This document shows positions 27,525 to 36,525 of a stretch of DNA of 64,000 nucleotides, in pieces; within the stretch, counting starts at the first letter, position 1; the number at the start of each line of letters is the position of its first letter. A program made the translations under genes and the position numbers. This DNA comes from Pseudomonadota bacterium (GTDB taxonomy: Bacteria; Pseudomonadota; Alphaproteobacteria; Rhizobiales; Xanthobacteraceae), in contig JAEYAW010000003.1 in the NCBI GenBank assembly GCA_023404675.1, forward strand, positions 1 to 64,000, in the 5' to 3' direction. The notes beneath the pieces were generated by a model. The model saw nothing but the letters and a program-made list of their open reading frames with translations, made no database searches and was not told where the DNA came from.

Positions 27525-28451
27525 ATGACGACCGAAACTTTGAGCCCGGATTTTGCGCGCCGCCTCGACAAGACCGCCGAGGACACCGAGGCCGTGCTGG
27601 CCAGCCTGCTGTCCGACGACGTTCTGGCCGACGAGATCGCCCGCCCGCGCCGCCTGATGGAGGCCATGCGCTATTCGACGCTCGCCGGCGGCAAACGGCT
27701 GCGCCCGTTTCTCGTGGTGGAGAGCGCGGCGATTTTCGGCATCGGCCGCGATGCGGCCCTGCTCGCCGGCGCGGCGCTGGAATGCATTCATTGTTATTCG
27801 CTGATCCATGACGATCTTCCGGCGATGGACAATTCCGACCTGCGGCGCGGCCGTCCCACGCTGCACAAGAAGTATGACGACGCCACCGCGATCCTCGCCG
27901 GCGACGGGCTTCTGACGCTGGCCTTCGATGTCATCACCCGCGACGAGGTGCATGCCGATCCGAAGGTGCGGCTGGCGCTCACGCGGGCGCTGGCGCGCTG
28001 CGCCGGCATCGGCGGCATGGTTGGCGGCCAGATGCTGGACCTTGCGGGCGAGGGCCGTTTCGGCGACCGGGAGCCGGTGGACGTCGCGCGCCTGCAGCAG
28101 ATGAAGACCGGCGCGCTGCTGCGCTTCGGCTGCATCGCGGGCGCGATTCTCGGCGAGGCAAAGCCTGCCGAATATGAGGCGCTCGATATGTACGGCCGCG
28201 CGCTCGGCGAAGCCTTCCAGATCGCCGACGACCTGCTCGATGTCGAGGGCGACGCCGCCACGCTCGGCAAGCAGACCGGGCAGGACGCGGCGCTCGGCAA
28301 AACCACCTTCGTTACGCAGCTTGGCATCGACGGTGCAAAGGCGCGTGTGCGCGACTTGCTGGGTCAGGCCGATGCGGCGCTCGCGCCGTTCGGCGCAAGA
28401 GGTGACGTGCTGCGCGCGGCCGCGCATTTCGTCGCCGCCCGCAAGAACTGA
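27525..28451 (+). CDS. ispA: Polyprenyl synthetase, farnesyl diphosphate synthase type
   Basis: It condenses isopentenyl diphosphate with allylic diphosphates to make C15 (possibly C20) chains. The first Asp-rich motif is DDLPAMDNSDLRRGRPT (DDxxxxD with two intervening residues more than in eukaryotic enzymes, as in bacterial FPP synthases), and the second is QIADDLLDVEGD. GKRLRPFLV and GQMLDLAGEG are family segments. At 308 residues it matches bacterial IspA. The ATG at 27525 follows CGGGAGC. A membrane-protein gene follows ten bases after the stop. Confidence 0.93.
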   Translation: MTTETLSPDFARRLDKTAEDTEAVLASLLSDDVLADEIARPRRLMEAMRYSTLAGGKRLRPFLVVESAAIFGIGRDAALLAGAALECIHCYSLIHDDLPAMDNSDLRRGRPTLHKKYDDATAILAGDGLLTLAFDVITRDEVHADPKVRLALTRALARCAGIGGMVGGQMLDLAGEGRFGDREPVDVARLQQMKTGALLRFGCIAGAILGEAKPAEYEALDMYGRALGEAFQIADDLLDVEGDAATLGKQTGQDAALGKTTFVTQLGIDGAKARVRDLLGQADAALAPFGARGDVLRAAAHFVAARKN

Positions 28452-28460
28452 GCGAAGGCG

Positions 28461-29138
28461 GTGGGCAGCGAAGCTGATCACCTGCTCCAGCGCTTCCGCC
28501 GGCTGCCCAAGCCGGTTCGCATCTTCTACGCGCGGCCCCGTCTGGTGGTCGCGCTCGCCGTCGGCATCGCCGTGCTGCTGCTGCTGTCGGTGGCACCCCT
28601 GCGAATGGCTACGCGCCTCTTGATCGCGTGGGACGTGTTCCTCGCGCTCTATCTCGTACTTGCCTTCGGTCTGTTCGCGCGAACCGGCATCGCCCATATC
28701 CGTCGCAATGCGATCATGCAGGATGACGGCCGCTTCCTGATCCTGATCGTGACCGCGCTCGGCGCCTTCGCCAGCCTTGCCGCCATCGTGTGGGAGCTGG
28801 CGGGATCACAGCGCGGCTCGGCCGGAGCCGGTCTCGCGATCGGCACCATCGCGCTGTCGTGGACCGGGATTCATACGGTCTTCGCCCTGCATTACGCGCA
28901 CGATTATTATCGCGGGGCGCAGGCGGGCGGCCTCGCGTTCCCCGGTGAGGAGGCAGAGCCGGATTACTGGGATTTCGTCTATTTCTCCTTCGTCATCGGC
29001 ATGACCGCACAGGTCGCCGATGTCGGGATCACCAGCCGCACGATCCGGCGCACGGTGACGGCTCACGGCGTCGTCTCCTTCATATTCAACACCGCGCTGC
29101 TGGCGCTGACGATCAACATCGCCGCCAGCGCGATGTGA
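28461..29138 (+). CDS. DUF1345-type integral membrane protein
   Basis: A 225-residue protein with about five membrane helices. The conserved DUF1345 features are visible: ALHYAHDYYRG after helix four, and a C-terminal DYWDFVYFSFVIGMTAQVADVGI then RRTVTAHGVVSFIFNT. The function of the family is unknown. The start is a GTG at 28461 with GCGAAGGCG upstream. It is ten bases downstream of ispA and is probably cotranscribed with it, which may only reflect gene order. Confidence 0.85.
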   Translation: MGSEADHLLQRFRRLPKPVRIFYARPRLVVALAVGIAVLLLLSVAPLRMATRLLIAWDVFLALYLVLAFGLFARTGIAHIRRNAIMQDDGRFLILIVTALGAFASLAAIVWELAGSQRGSAGAGLAIGTIALSWTGIHTVFALHYAHDYYRGAQAGGLAFPGEEAEPDYWDFVYFSFVIGMTAQVADVGITSRTIRRTVTAHGVVSFIFNTALLALTINIAASAM

Positions 29139-29365
29139 GAGGATCGGCCGATGTGCGGGGGCGCTCGTCTTTCGCGGCTCGCCCCAAGGAATGGCGCGCA
29201 CTTCAGGAGGACGGGACTGACGCGGTCGCGTTCGCGGATCCTATCCGAGGGCGCAAGTGCTGTGAGCCCTCGAAGCGTGATGGCGCGTGGCCCGAAATGC
29301 CGGGTTCGCCCCGGAGACCGCAAGTGTGCTAGGCGTGATCTGCAAATCCATCTTGAGGGGCAGGA

Positions 29366-29743
29366 ATGACCATCGACCGATCCAGCGTTGAAGCCGTTGC
29401 GCAGCATTATTTCGACGGCCTGTACGAAGGCGATGCCGATAAGCTGGCAGCGATCTTCCATCCGACGGCCGACCTGCGCTGGCAGGATTCGGCCGGCGAT
29501 CTGAAGATTCTCACGCTGCCGGACTGGCTCGGCCTCGTTCGCAGCCGCCCCTCCGCCAAGGCGCAGGGCCAGGCGCGCGAGGACAAGATCCTCAGCATCG
29601 ATCGCTCTGACGACAGGACGGCTTTCATCAAGGTGAAGTGCCAGCTGCCGCCGCGCTATTTCACGGACTATCTCGTCGCGATGAAACTGAAGGATGGCTG
29701 GACCATCGTCTCCAAGGCCTATCGTTTCGACCTGCGCGAATAA
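29366..29743 (+). CDS. NTF2-like small protein (lumazine-binding-like/SnoaL fold)
   Basis: A 125-residue protein of the NTF2-like cone fold. The pattern VEAVAQHYFDGLYEGDADKL, HPTADLRW and the C-terminal strand pair LVAMKLKDGWTIVSKAY are typical of the putative lumazine-binding subfamily. Members include enzymes and small-ligand binders, so the exact role is open. GAGGGGCAGG upstream of the ATG gives the ribosome site. It is an isolated gene, upstream of an antiporter on the same strand (97 bases). Confidence 0.8.
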   Translation: MTIDRSSVEAVAQHYFDGLYEGDADKLAAIFHPTADLRWQDSAGDLKILTLPDWLGLVRSRPSAKAQGQAREDKILSIDRSDDRTAFIKVKCQLPPRYFTDYLVAMKLKDGWTIVSKAYRFDLRE

Positions 29744-29840
29744 ATCCTCTTTGCCGATGCGCACGGCCCGCAGGCTGCCACGGTTGTGTCTTTCATTGAC
29801 GCAATCGCGCTTTCGGTGATTTGAAGGCGCGGAGGCGGCC

Positions 29841-31448
29841 GTGCTCGAAAGCAAATTCGAAGTCTATCTGATGCTGCTCGGCGTGCTCGCGGTGGGCGCG
29901 CTGGTGGCGCGACGGCTTAACGTCGCCCCTGCCATCGTGCTGCTGCTGGCCGGCATCGGCCTCGCCTATGTCCCCGCCGTCCCGGAAATCGAGCTGCCGC
30001 CCGAGCTCATCCTGCTGGTGGTGCTGCCACCGCTGATCTATTCGGCCAGCGTCGCCATGAGCTGGCGCGAGTTCAGGGCCTATCTGCGCACGATCTCGCT
30101 GCTGGCGGTGGGCTGCGTGATCTTCACCACCTGGGCGGTGGCCGCCGCCTGCCACTATCTGGTCGGCCTGCCGTGGCCGGTCGGCTTCCTGCTCGGCGCG
30201 GTGGTCGCCCCGCCCGATGCGGTCGCCCCGCTTGCGATCGCCCGGCGGCTGCATCTGCCGCGCCGGATCCGGGTGGTGCTCGAAGGCGAGGGGCTCGCCA
30301 ACGATGCCACCGCGCTGACGCTCTATCGGTTCGCGGTGGTCGCGATCTCGACCGGCGTGTTTTCGCTGCCGCAGGCCGCGTCGTCGTTCGGCGTCATCGT
30401 GGCGGCGGAAATCGCGTTCGGCATCGGTGTCGGCTGGATCAGCCTGCGGCTGCGGCGGTGGTCGCGCGATCCGCAGATCGAGCTGACGCTGTCGCTGATC
30501 ACGCCCTATGTCGCCTACTGGATTCCCGAACATTTCGGCGGCTCGGGTGTGATCGCCACCGTGGCCTGCGGCCTCTATGCGAGCTGGAACGGCCCGCTGC
30601 TGATTTCGGCCGCGACGCGGCTTCAGGGCATCTTCTTCTGGGATCTCATCGTCTATCTGATCGAGGGCTTGCTGTTCCTGCTGACCGGCTTCGAGATGCG
30701 CGTGCTGATCGAGAAGTCGCATCTTTACCCGATTCAGGACGTGCTCGGGATCATCGCGCTGGTCTCGGTGATCGTCATCGTGGCGCGGTTCGCGTGGGTC
30801 TTCCCGGCCGTCTATCTGCCGCGCGCGCTGAGCCGGAAGCTCGCGACCGCCGATCCGCCACCGCCGTGGCGGCATGTCTTCATTATCGCGTTCACCGGCG
30901 TGCGCGGCGCGGTCTCGCTGGCTGCCGCGCTGGCGCTGCCGCTCACCATCTCCGACGGCAGCCTGTTTCCCTATCGCGAACTGATCCTGTTCGTGGCGTT
31001 CGGCGTTATCGTCGTCACCATGATCGGCCTCGGCCTGACCCTGCCGTTCGTGGTGAAGGCCCTGGGCGTGGCGCAATCGGGCATGAACGAAGATCGCAAC
31101 GAGCGGGCGGCCGAGATCGCGGCGCGGCGGGAGGCGCTGGCGTCCGCGCTCGCGTCCCTCGATGCGATGACCGACGACGGCGAACTGTCCGACGAGGTGC
31201 GTAAGATTTTGCGCGCGCGTCACGAGGTCCGCTGGAATCAGCTGCCCTCCGCGTTCGACGACAACGGGCAGGCGTCGGTGGTGGGGACCGATATCGTCCG
31301 GCAACTGATCGCCGACGAGCGGAAATTCATCCACCGGCTGCTGCGCGAAGGCCGCATCACTGACGAGAGCCGGCGGCGGATCGAGCGCGACCTCGATCTG
31401 GAAGAAGCCGGCCTCGCCAACCGCGAATATGCGCGCACGCCGCTGTAG
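29841..31448 (+). CDS. CPA1-family Na+/H+ antiporter
   Basis: A 535-residue protein with about twelve membrane helices. The core motifs are VAPPDAVAPLAIARRLHLPRR and VVLEGEGLANDATALTL; the acidic residues in the latter are those that bind cations in this family. A conserved Arg segment in GVRGAVSLAAALALPL also fits. The last 130 residues form a charged cytoplasmic tail that probably regulates activity. It exchanges Na+ or K+ for protons and so sets internal pH. The start is GTG at 29841, with GGAGG at 29831-29835. Confidence 0.9.
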   Translation: MLESKFEVYLMLLGVLAVGALVARRLNVAPAIVLLLAGIGLAYVPAVPEIELPPELILLVVLPPLIYSASVAMSWREFRAYLRTISLLAVGCVIFTTWAVAAACHYLVGLPWPVGFLLGAVVAPPDAVAPLAIARRLHLPRRIRVVLEGEGLANDATALTLYRFAVVAISTGVFSLPQAASSFGVIVAAEIAFGIGVGWISLRLRRWSRDPQIELTLSLITPYVAYWIPEHFGGSGVIATVACGLYASWNGPLLISAATRLQGIFFWDLIVYLIEGLLFLLTGFEMRVLIEKSHLYPIQDVLGIIALVSVIVIVARFAWVFPAVYLPRALSRKLATADPPPPWRHVFIIAFTGVRGAVSLAAALALPLTISDGSLFPYRELILFVAFGVIVVTMIGLGLTLPFVVKALGVAQSGMNEDRNERAAEIAARREALASALASLDAMTDDGELSDEVRKILRARHEVRWNQLPSAFDDNGQASVVGTDIVRQLIADERKFIHRLLREGRITDESRRRIERDLDLEEAGLANREYARTPL

Positions 31449-31483
31449 TGGGGCTACTCGAAGCTGGCTCAGCGGACGTGGCC

Positions 31484-31543
31484 ATCCACGTCTTTCTCGC
31501 GGCATTTCAGCCAAGACGTGGATGCCCGGCACAAGGCCGGGCA
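31484..31543. repeat. Compound palindromic repeat element, copy 2
   Basis: A perfect 11-base inverted repeat (ATCCACGTCTT at 31484-31494, AAGACGTGGAT at 31513-31523) runs directly into ATGCCCGGCACAAGGCCGGGCA at 31522-31543, which repeats the copy at 21001. I associate this arrangement with dispersed repeats of Bradyrhizobium-type genomes. It lies just beyond the antiporter stop. Confidence 0.65.
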
Positions 31544-31560
31544 CGACGACTGAGAGAAGT

Positions 31561-31598
31561 GGCCGATTGAAGCAGAACGGGCCGATTGAAGCAGAACG
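31561..31598. repeat. Two tandem copies of a 19-base unit
   Basis: GGCCGATTGAAGCAGAACG occurs twice without a gap, followed by a third start GGCCGA. It lies between the palindromic element and the ispG stop. Confidence 0.75.
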
Positions 31599-31649
31599 GG
31601 CCGACGTCCCGCTCAGCCCGATTCTCCGCGTTTCAAACGTGTGCGGAAA

Positions 31650-32930
31650 TTACTCCGCGGCGGCGGGCGGCTGCGCGCCGGTCCCGTAGCGCTGGTCGAT
31701 ATAGTCGATCACCAGCGCCTTGAAGTCGGCGGCGATGGTCGGGCCCCGCAGCGTGCGGAACTTCTTGCCGTCGACGAACACGGGAGCGGACGGCGCCTCG
31801 CCCGTGCCCGGCAGCGAGATGCCGATATTGGCGTGCTTGGATTCGCCGGGACCGTTGACGATGCAGCCCATCACCGCGACGTTGAGCGCCTCGACGCCGG
31901 GATAGCGGGTCTTCCATTCCGGCATCTCGTCGCGGATGAAATCCTGGATCGAGCGCGCCAGTTCCTGGAACGTGGTCGACGTGGTGCGGCCGCAGCCGGG
32001 GCAGGCCGCGACCAGCGGCACGAAGGTGCGGAAGCCCATGGTCTGCAGCAGTTCCTGGCCGACCTGCACCTCGCGGGTGCGGTCGCCGCCGGGCTCCGGC
32101 GTCAGCGAGATGCGGATGGTGTCGCCGATGCCTTCCTGCAGCAGGATGCCGAGGGCGGCCGAAGAGGCGACGATGCCCTTGGAGCCCATGCCGGCCTCGG
32201 TGAGGCCGAGATGGATGGCGTAGTCCGACCGCGAGGCGAGATCACGATAGACCGCGATCAGATCCTGCACCGCCGAGACTTTGGCCGAGAGGATGATCCG
32301 GTCCCGCGACAGGCCGATCTCCTCGGCGCGCGCCGCCGACGACAGCGCGGACTGCACCATCGCCTCGCGCATCACCGCGCGCGCGTCCAGCGGGGTCGGC
32401 GATTTGGCGTTCTCTTCCATCAGGTGCGTGAGCAGTTCCTGATCCAGCGAGCCCCAGTTGGCGCCGATGCGCACCGGCTTGCCGTAGCGGATCGCCATCT
32501 CGACGATGTCGGAGAACTGCCTGTCGCGCTTGTCCTTGAAGCCGACATTGCCCGGATTGATGCGGTACTTCCCCAGCGCCTCGGCGCAGGCCGGATGATC
32601 CGCCAGCAGCTTGTGGCCGATATAGTGGAAGTCGCCGACCAGCGGCACGTCGATGCCGCGCCGGTCGAGGCCCTCGCGGATTTTCGGAACGGCAGCCGCT
32701 GCCTCGTCCCGGTCCACGGTGATGCGCACCAGTTCCGAGCCGGCCCGGGCCAGCGCAGCGACCTGCGCGATGGTGCCGTCGATATCGGCGGTGTCGGTGT
32801 TGGTCATCGACTGCACCACGATCGGCGCGCCGCCGCCGACGGCGACATTGCCGACCATGACGCGGGTGGTGTGGTGCCGCGGGGCGGGGCCCGCAACGTC
32901 GGTCTGCGACAGCATCTCTGGCTTGTTCAT
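31650..32930 (-). CDS. ispG: 4-hydroxy-3-methylbut-2-enyl diphosphate synthase (flavodoxin/ferredoxin)
   Basis: It converts ME-cPP to HMBPP in the non-mevalonate isoprenoid pathway and uses a [4Fe-4S] cluster. The cluster ligands lie in ACPGCGRTTS and MGCIVNGPGESKHANIG. The N-terminal TIM-barrel part includes VQSMTNTDTADI. At 426 residues it has the usual length for alphaproteobacteria. Its start is 13 bases downstream of a DMT-family transporter gene on the same strand, so the two may be cotranscribed. Confidence 0.95.
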   Translation of the reverse strand: MNKPEMLSQTDVAGPAPRHHTTRVMVGNVAVGGGAPIVVQSMTNTDTADIDGTIAQVAALARAGSELVRITVDRDEAAAAVPKIREGLDRRGIDVPLVGDFHYIGHKLLADHPACAEALGKYRINPGNVGFKDKRDRQFSDIVEMAIRYGKPVRIGANWGSLDQELLTHLMEENAKSPTPLDARAVMREAMVQSALSSAARAEEIGLSRDRIILSAKVSAVQDLIAVYRDLASRSDYAIHLGLTEAGMGSKGIVASSAALGILLQEGIGDTIRISLTPEPGGDRTREVQVGQELLQTMGFRTFVPLVAACPGCGRTTSTTFQELARSIQDFIRDEMPEWKTRYPGVEALNVAVMGCIVNGPGESKHANIGISLPGTGEAPSAPVFVDGKKFRTLRGPTIAADFKALVIDYIDQRYGTGAQPPAAAE

Positions 32931-32943
32931 GATGGCTTGAATA

Positions 32944-33888
32944 TCAGGTTTTTGTGACAGTCACCATTGGGGTGGTGGACGGACCCGGCCGGTTCACCAG
33001 GACCAGACCCGCGATCACCAGTGCGGCCGCCACGCCAAACGTGGCGGTCAGTGCATCGTGCAGGATGAAATAGCCTGCCGCCACACCGAATAAAGGGGTG
33101 ATGAAGGTAAATGCCGACAATTTGCTGGCAGAATAGGTCTTCAGCATCCCGAACCATATCAGATAGGTCAGCCCGACCACCCAGATCGACTGGTAGGCGA
33201 TCATGGCGACCGTCAGCGTGCTCGGCACGGCAAGCGGCAGGCGTTCGCCCGCCAGCCATGCGGCGAAGAGTAAAACGGGAATGGAAACGGCGACTTGGTA
33301 GGCGAGAGCCTTTTCGGGGGTCGCTGTTTTCAGCCGTGTCAGCTTGACCATCAGGGTGGTCGCGGCCCACAGCGCGCCGCCGCCGACCACCATCAGGTCC
33401 CCGAGCAGAACATGTGAATCAACATTCGATTGGGGAATCCCCATCGCCAGCGCAACGCCGGCGAAACACAGGCCCAGACCACCCCATTGCAGCAGGCCCA
33501 TCCGTTCGCCGAGCAGCCGGGATGCGCCGATCGCCACGAAGAACGGGGCGACATAGAGAAACAGCGAAGCCCGCGAGGCGCTGGTGTAAAGCAGACCTCG
33601 GTAGATCAGCGCGAACTCGATGCCGAACAGCAGGCCCATCAGAATGCCCGGGCCGATGGTCCCGTCCCGCGCGAACAGCTTGACGCCGCGGGCCCAGGCG
33701 ATCGCGCAGATCACCACCAGCGCGCCGGCGGAACGAACCGCGGCCTGCAGGATCGGCGGGATATCGGGAAGGACGAGTTTGACCGAGACCTGATTCAGCC
33801 CCCAGCTCAGGCAGAGCAGTAAAACGAGAGCGATTGCGCCCGCGCCGAGCGGGCGCGCGACGGCGGCTGGGGACGAGGGTACGGACAT
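32944..33888 (-). CDS. DMT-superfamily (EamA) transporter
   Basis: A 314-residue protein with ten predicted membrane helices in two EamA repeats. The N-terminus GAIALVLLLCLSWGLNQVSVKL and the second repeat GDLMVVGGGALWAATTLMVKL are clear. It likely exports a small metabolite across the inner membrane; the substrate is unknown. The frame continues upstream, but that part (Phe/Lys/Gln-rich) does not look like protein of this family, so the start is put at 33888 (MSVPSSPAAVARPL). It lies just upstream of ispG and downstream of the Fur-family regulator on the same strand. Confidence 0.8.
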   Translation of the reverse strand: MSVPSSPAAVARPLGAGAIALVLLLCLSWGLNQVSVKLVLPDIPPILQAAVRSAGALVVICAIAWARGVKLFARDGTIGPGILMGLLFGIEFALIYRGLLYTSASRASLFLYVAPFFVAIGASRLLGERMGLLQWGGLGLCFAGVALAMGIPQSNVDSHVLLGDLMVVGGGALWAATTLMVKLTRLKTATPEKALAYQVAVSIPVLLFAAWLAGERLPLAVPSTLTVAMIAYQSIWVVGLTYLIWFGMLKTYSASKLSAFTFITPLFGVAAGYFILHDALTATFGVAAALVIAGLVLVNRPGPSTTPMVTVTKT

Positions 33889-34012
33889 GGGGACAGGCGA
33901 GTTCCTGATGGGCGTTTCCTGGGCGTCTTTTTTGTCTTGCCGGAATATCGTGTTGTCTTGTCTGAAAAATCCTGCCGGCCGAAAGGCGGCGGGAAACAAA
34001 AATGCAAGGCGT

Positions 34013-34522
34013 TCAGTCTTCCTGAGGCGGGCGAGGCTCGCTCTGGCAACGCGCGCACAGCCCTGAAATCTCTACCACCGAGAGCGTTGGCGTAAAGCCT
34101 GCCTGGCGCATGGCATCCGTGAGAAGATGGGCGATCGAGGCAATCGGCATTTCGCCGACGGTGCCGCAGCCGTCGCAGATCAGGAAGGCCACCTGCGCAT
34201 CGCGGGCGTGATCGTGCGCGCAGGCGATATAGGCATTGCGGCTGGCGATGCGGTGAACCAGCCCGTTCTCCATCAGAAAATCCAGCGCGCGGTAGATCGT
34301 GATCGGGGCCGGGCGTGACATCTCCCGGGCGAGGATATCGATGATCTCGTAAGCTCCGAGCGGCCGGTGGTTGGCGAGCAGGGCGTTCAGTACGTTCCGC
34401 CGCATCGGCGTCAGCCGCTGGCCACGACGCTCGCAGACCGTTTCGGCGTGTCCCATCCCATCCGCGGCGCAGCGGTTGTGATCGTGATCGGGGGCGGGAA
34501 AGAGGGTAGGACCTTGCGTCAT
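34013..34522 (-). CDS. zur: Fur-family metal-dependent regulator, probably Zur
   Basis: A 169-residue Fur-superfamily protein. The winged helix is RGQRLTPMRRNVLNALLAN then TIYRALDFLMENGLVHRIASRNAYIAC. The dimer-side zinc site is formed by CDGCG and by CARCQ near the C-terminus. A His cluster near the N-terminus (PDHDHN) and ACAHDHARDAQ fit zinc sensing rather than iron. I infer that it represses zinc-uptake genes, though no ZnuABC genes lie in the window. It is divergent from a region preceding a patatin gene. Confidence 0.8.
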   Translation of the reverse strand: MTQGPTLFPAPDHDHNRCAADGMGHAETVCERRGQRLTPMRRNVLNALLANHRPLGAYEIIDILAREMSRPAPITIYRALDFLMENGLVHRIASRNAYIACAHDHARDAQVAFLICDGCGTVGEMPIASIAHLLTDAMRQAGFTPTLSVVEISGLCARCQSEPRPPQED

Positions 34523-34692
34523 GGACTCAATTTAGTGTCTGAGCGCCCGGTTTGCTCGAAATTTCGTTGAGTTCCAATCATTTCACATCGCAGTGATCTT
34601 TTCGCGATGCATCATAAATATGCTGCGTTGCCACATCAAAGAACCTCGAAGCCCGCGCCCTGCTTTTTTGCGCGTCCATAGGGATCCTATTC

Positions 34693-35802
34693 GTGAACAC
34701 CACCCTTCAATCCTATCTCGGATCGCTGACCGGCTGGACCAAGCCTCCAGCCAAACGGCGCAAGAAATCGGCGATCAAGAAGCTCAACCTCGCCCTGCAG
34801 GGGGGCGGTGCCCATGGCGCGTTCACCTGGGGCGTGCTGGACCATCTGCTCAGCGATCCGCGGATCGCGATTTCCGGTCTCTCGGGCGCGTCGGCCGGGG
34901 CCGTCAACGCAGTGCTGGTGATGGACGGGTTGGCGCGGGGCGGGCCGGCCGAAGCGCGCCAGCGTCTCGCCGATTTCTGGCGAGCCGCGAGCGCTGGCGG
35001 CGATCTGCCGCCGATGCAGCGGGCGGTGACGGACCGCCTGTTCTCGTTCATGCCTTTCGGCGCGACGTCGATGGCGGACTGGTTCACCGCGATGTCGCGC
35101 TATTTCTCGCCCTACGAACTCAATCCGCTCAACATCAATCCGCTGAAGGATCTGATCGGCCGTTTCGTCGATTTCGATCTGGTCCGTCAGAGCCCGCTGC
35201 CGCTGTTCGTCGCGACCACCAATGTTCACACCGGCCGCCTGCGGCTGTTTTCGCGCGAGAAGGTGACGGCGGACGTGGTGATGGCATCGGCGGCGCTGCC
35301 GTTCCTGTTTCAGGCGGTCGAGATCGACGGCGTGCCGTTGTGGGACGGCGGCTATCTCGGCAACCCCGCGATCTTTCCGTTTCTCACCAACACCGAGGCC
35401 GAGGACGTGCTGGTGGTGCAGATCAATCCGGTGTCGCGGCCTGCGACGCCGCACACCTCCGCCGAGATCATCAACCGGCTCAACGAAATCACGTTCAACT
35501 CGGCGTTGATCGCCGAATTGCGCGCCATGGATTTCGTCACGCAACTGGTGGACGATGGTCGATTGCCGCGCGGCTTCGAGCCGGGCCAGTATCGCCGGCT
35601 CAACATTCACCGGATCGATCTCGGCCAGCTCGGCACCCGTCTTGCGGGATCATCGAAGCTGAAAACCGATTACGAGTTTCTCGAATTGCTGCACCGCGCG
35701 GGCGTACGTGCCGCCAAGCGGTTTCTCGATCAGCATTTCAACGATATCGGCCAGCAGAGCACCATCGACCTTGCGGCCGAGGCGGGAGTCGAATGGGCGT
35801 GA
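34693..35802 (+). CDS. Patatin-like phospholipase
   Basis: A 369-residue protein with the patatin fold. The oxyanion motif is QGGGAHGAF, the nucleophile elbow GLSGASAGAVNAV (GxSxG), and the catalytic Asp is in WDGGYLGNPAI. It would hydrolyse acyl esters of phospholipids or storage lipids in the cytoplasm or at the membrane. The start is a GTG at 34693. There is no signal peptide. It is followed by a bidirectional terminator shared with a small secreted-protein gene. Confidence 0.9.
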   Translation: MNTTLQSYLGSLTGWTKPPAKRRKKSAIKKLNLALQGGGAHGAFTWGVLDHLLSDPRIAISGLSGASAGAVNAVLVMDGLARGGPAEARQRLADFWRAASAGGDLPPMQRAVTDRLFSFMPFGATSMADWFTAMSRYFSPYELNPLNINPLKDLIGRFVDFDLVRQSPLPLFVATTNVHTGRLRLFSREKVTADVVMASAALPFLFQAVEIDGVPLWDGGYLGNPAIFPFLTNTEAEDVLVVQINPVSRPATPHTSAEIINRLNEITFNSALIAELRAMDFVTQLVDDGRLPRGFEPGQYRRLNIHRIDLGQLGTRLAGSSKLKTDYEFLELLHRAGVRAAKRFLDQHFNDIGQQSTIDLAAEAGVEWA

Positions 35803-35811
35803 TTCGAGCGA

Positions 35812-35844
35812 AACAGGGCCGCGCCGGTGCGGCGAGGCCCTGTT
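35812..35844. terminator. Bidirectional terminator between patatin and secreted-protein genes
   Basis: AACAGGGCC at 35812-35820 pairs perfectly with GGCCCTGTT at 35836-35844. The 15-base middle contains a smaller CCG/CGG stem. It lies between two convergent genes. Confidence 0.65.
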
Positions 35845-35860
35845 GCCAACGGAAAAGTCC

Positions 35861-36319
35861 TCAGGCCGCGCCCTTCAGGCGCTTGTTGCACTCGCTGTAA
35901 TAGCCGCCGCCCTTCTGAATCCATTTCAGGCCGCCATTGGCGTTGGCCGACTTGTTGGCGTTGTATTGATCGACGCAGGTGTGCATGCGCGCCTTGCTCG
36001 GTTTCTCGCTCGAATATTTCGGAGCGATCTCCTTCGGGAACGTGGCTGCGCCCGATGCCGCCGGGGCGGGAGCCGGAGTGGCTGCGGGCGTCGCAGGCTT
36101 GGCCGCTGCGGTCGTGGGTGCGGGCGCGGCGGCCGCGTCAGCGCCGCACTGGCTCTTGCGGAAGTCGTTCCATTTCTGGCCGTTCAGCGTCCCTGCGGTC
36201 TGCGCGGCCTTATACTTCGCGCTGCATTCCTGCATGGTCAGCGCCTGCGACGGCGCCGAGACGGCGGCCGTCATCGCACCCGCCAGAATCAGACTTGCAA
36301 TCAATCCCTTCGACATCAT
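35861..36319 (-). CDS. Secreted protein with two related Cys-Tyr-Trp-Cys modules
   Basis: A 152-residue protein with a signal peptide ending near PSQALT. The mature part has two related modules, MQECSAKYKAAQTAG and MHTCVDQYNANKS, each C-x3-Y, then Trp, then a second Cys (27 and 30 residues apart), so each may form a disulfide. They are joined by an Ala/Pro/Thr linker of about 45 residues (TPAATPAPAPAASGAA). The pattern resembles PsiF-like repeats but is not a clear match. The function is unknown; the location should be the periplasm. Confidence 0.75.
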   Translation of the reverse strand: MMSKGLIASLILAGAMTAAVSAPSQALTMQECSAKYKAAQTAGTLNGQKWNDFRKSQCGADAAAAPAPTTAAAKPATPAATPAPAPAASGAATFPKEIAPKYSSEKPSKARMHTCVDQYNANKSANANGGLKWIQKGGGYYSECNKRLKGAA

Positions 36320-36525
36320 GGTCGTCTCCCCTTCCGGCCATCCGGCCTGCGTGATCTGCCCGAGATTACTCTACCCAAGGCTGCGCCTTGCACAATGAAC
36401 CCGTTATGAACGCGGGCGTCTCGCCGTGCTGCGGCGCGCCCGCGCATGACGCCACGCGGCGGCGGCATTTGTCGCGCCGGAACGGATTTGCCATAACGGC
36501 TGCCCGTCCGTCCAAGTCCCGGTTC

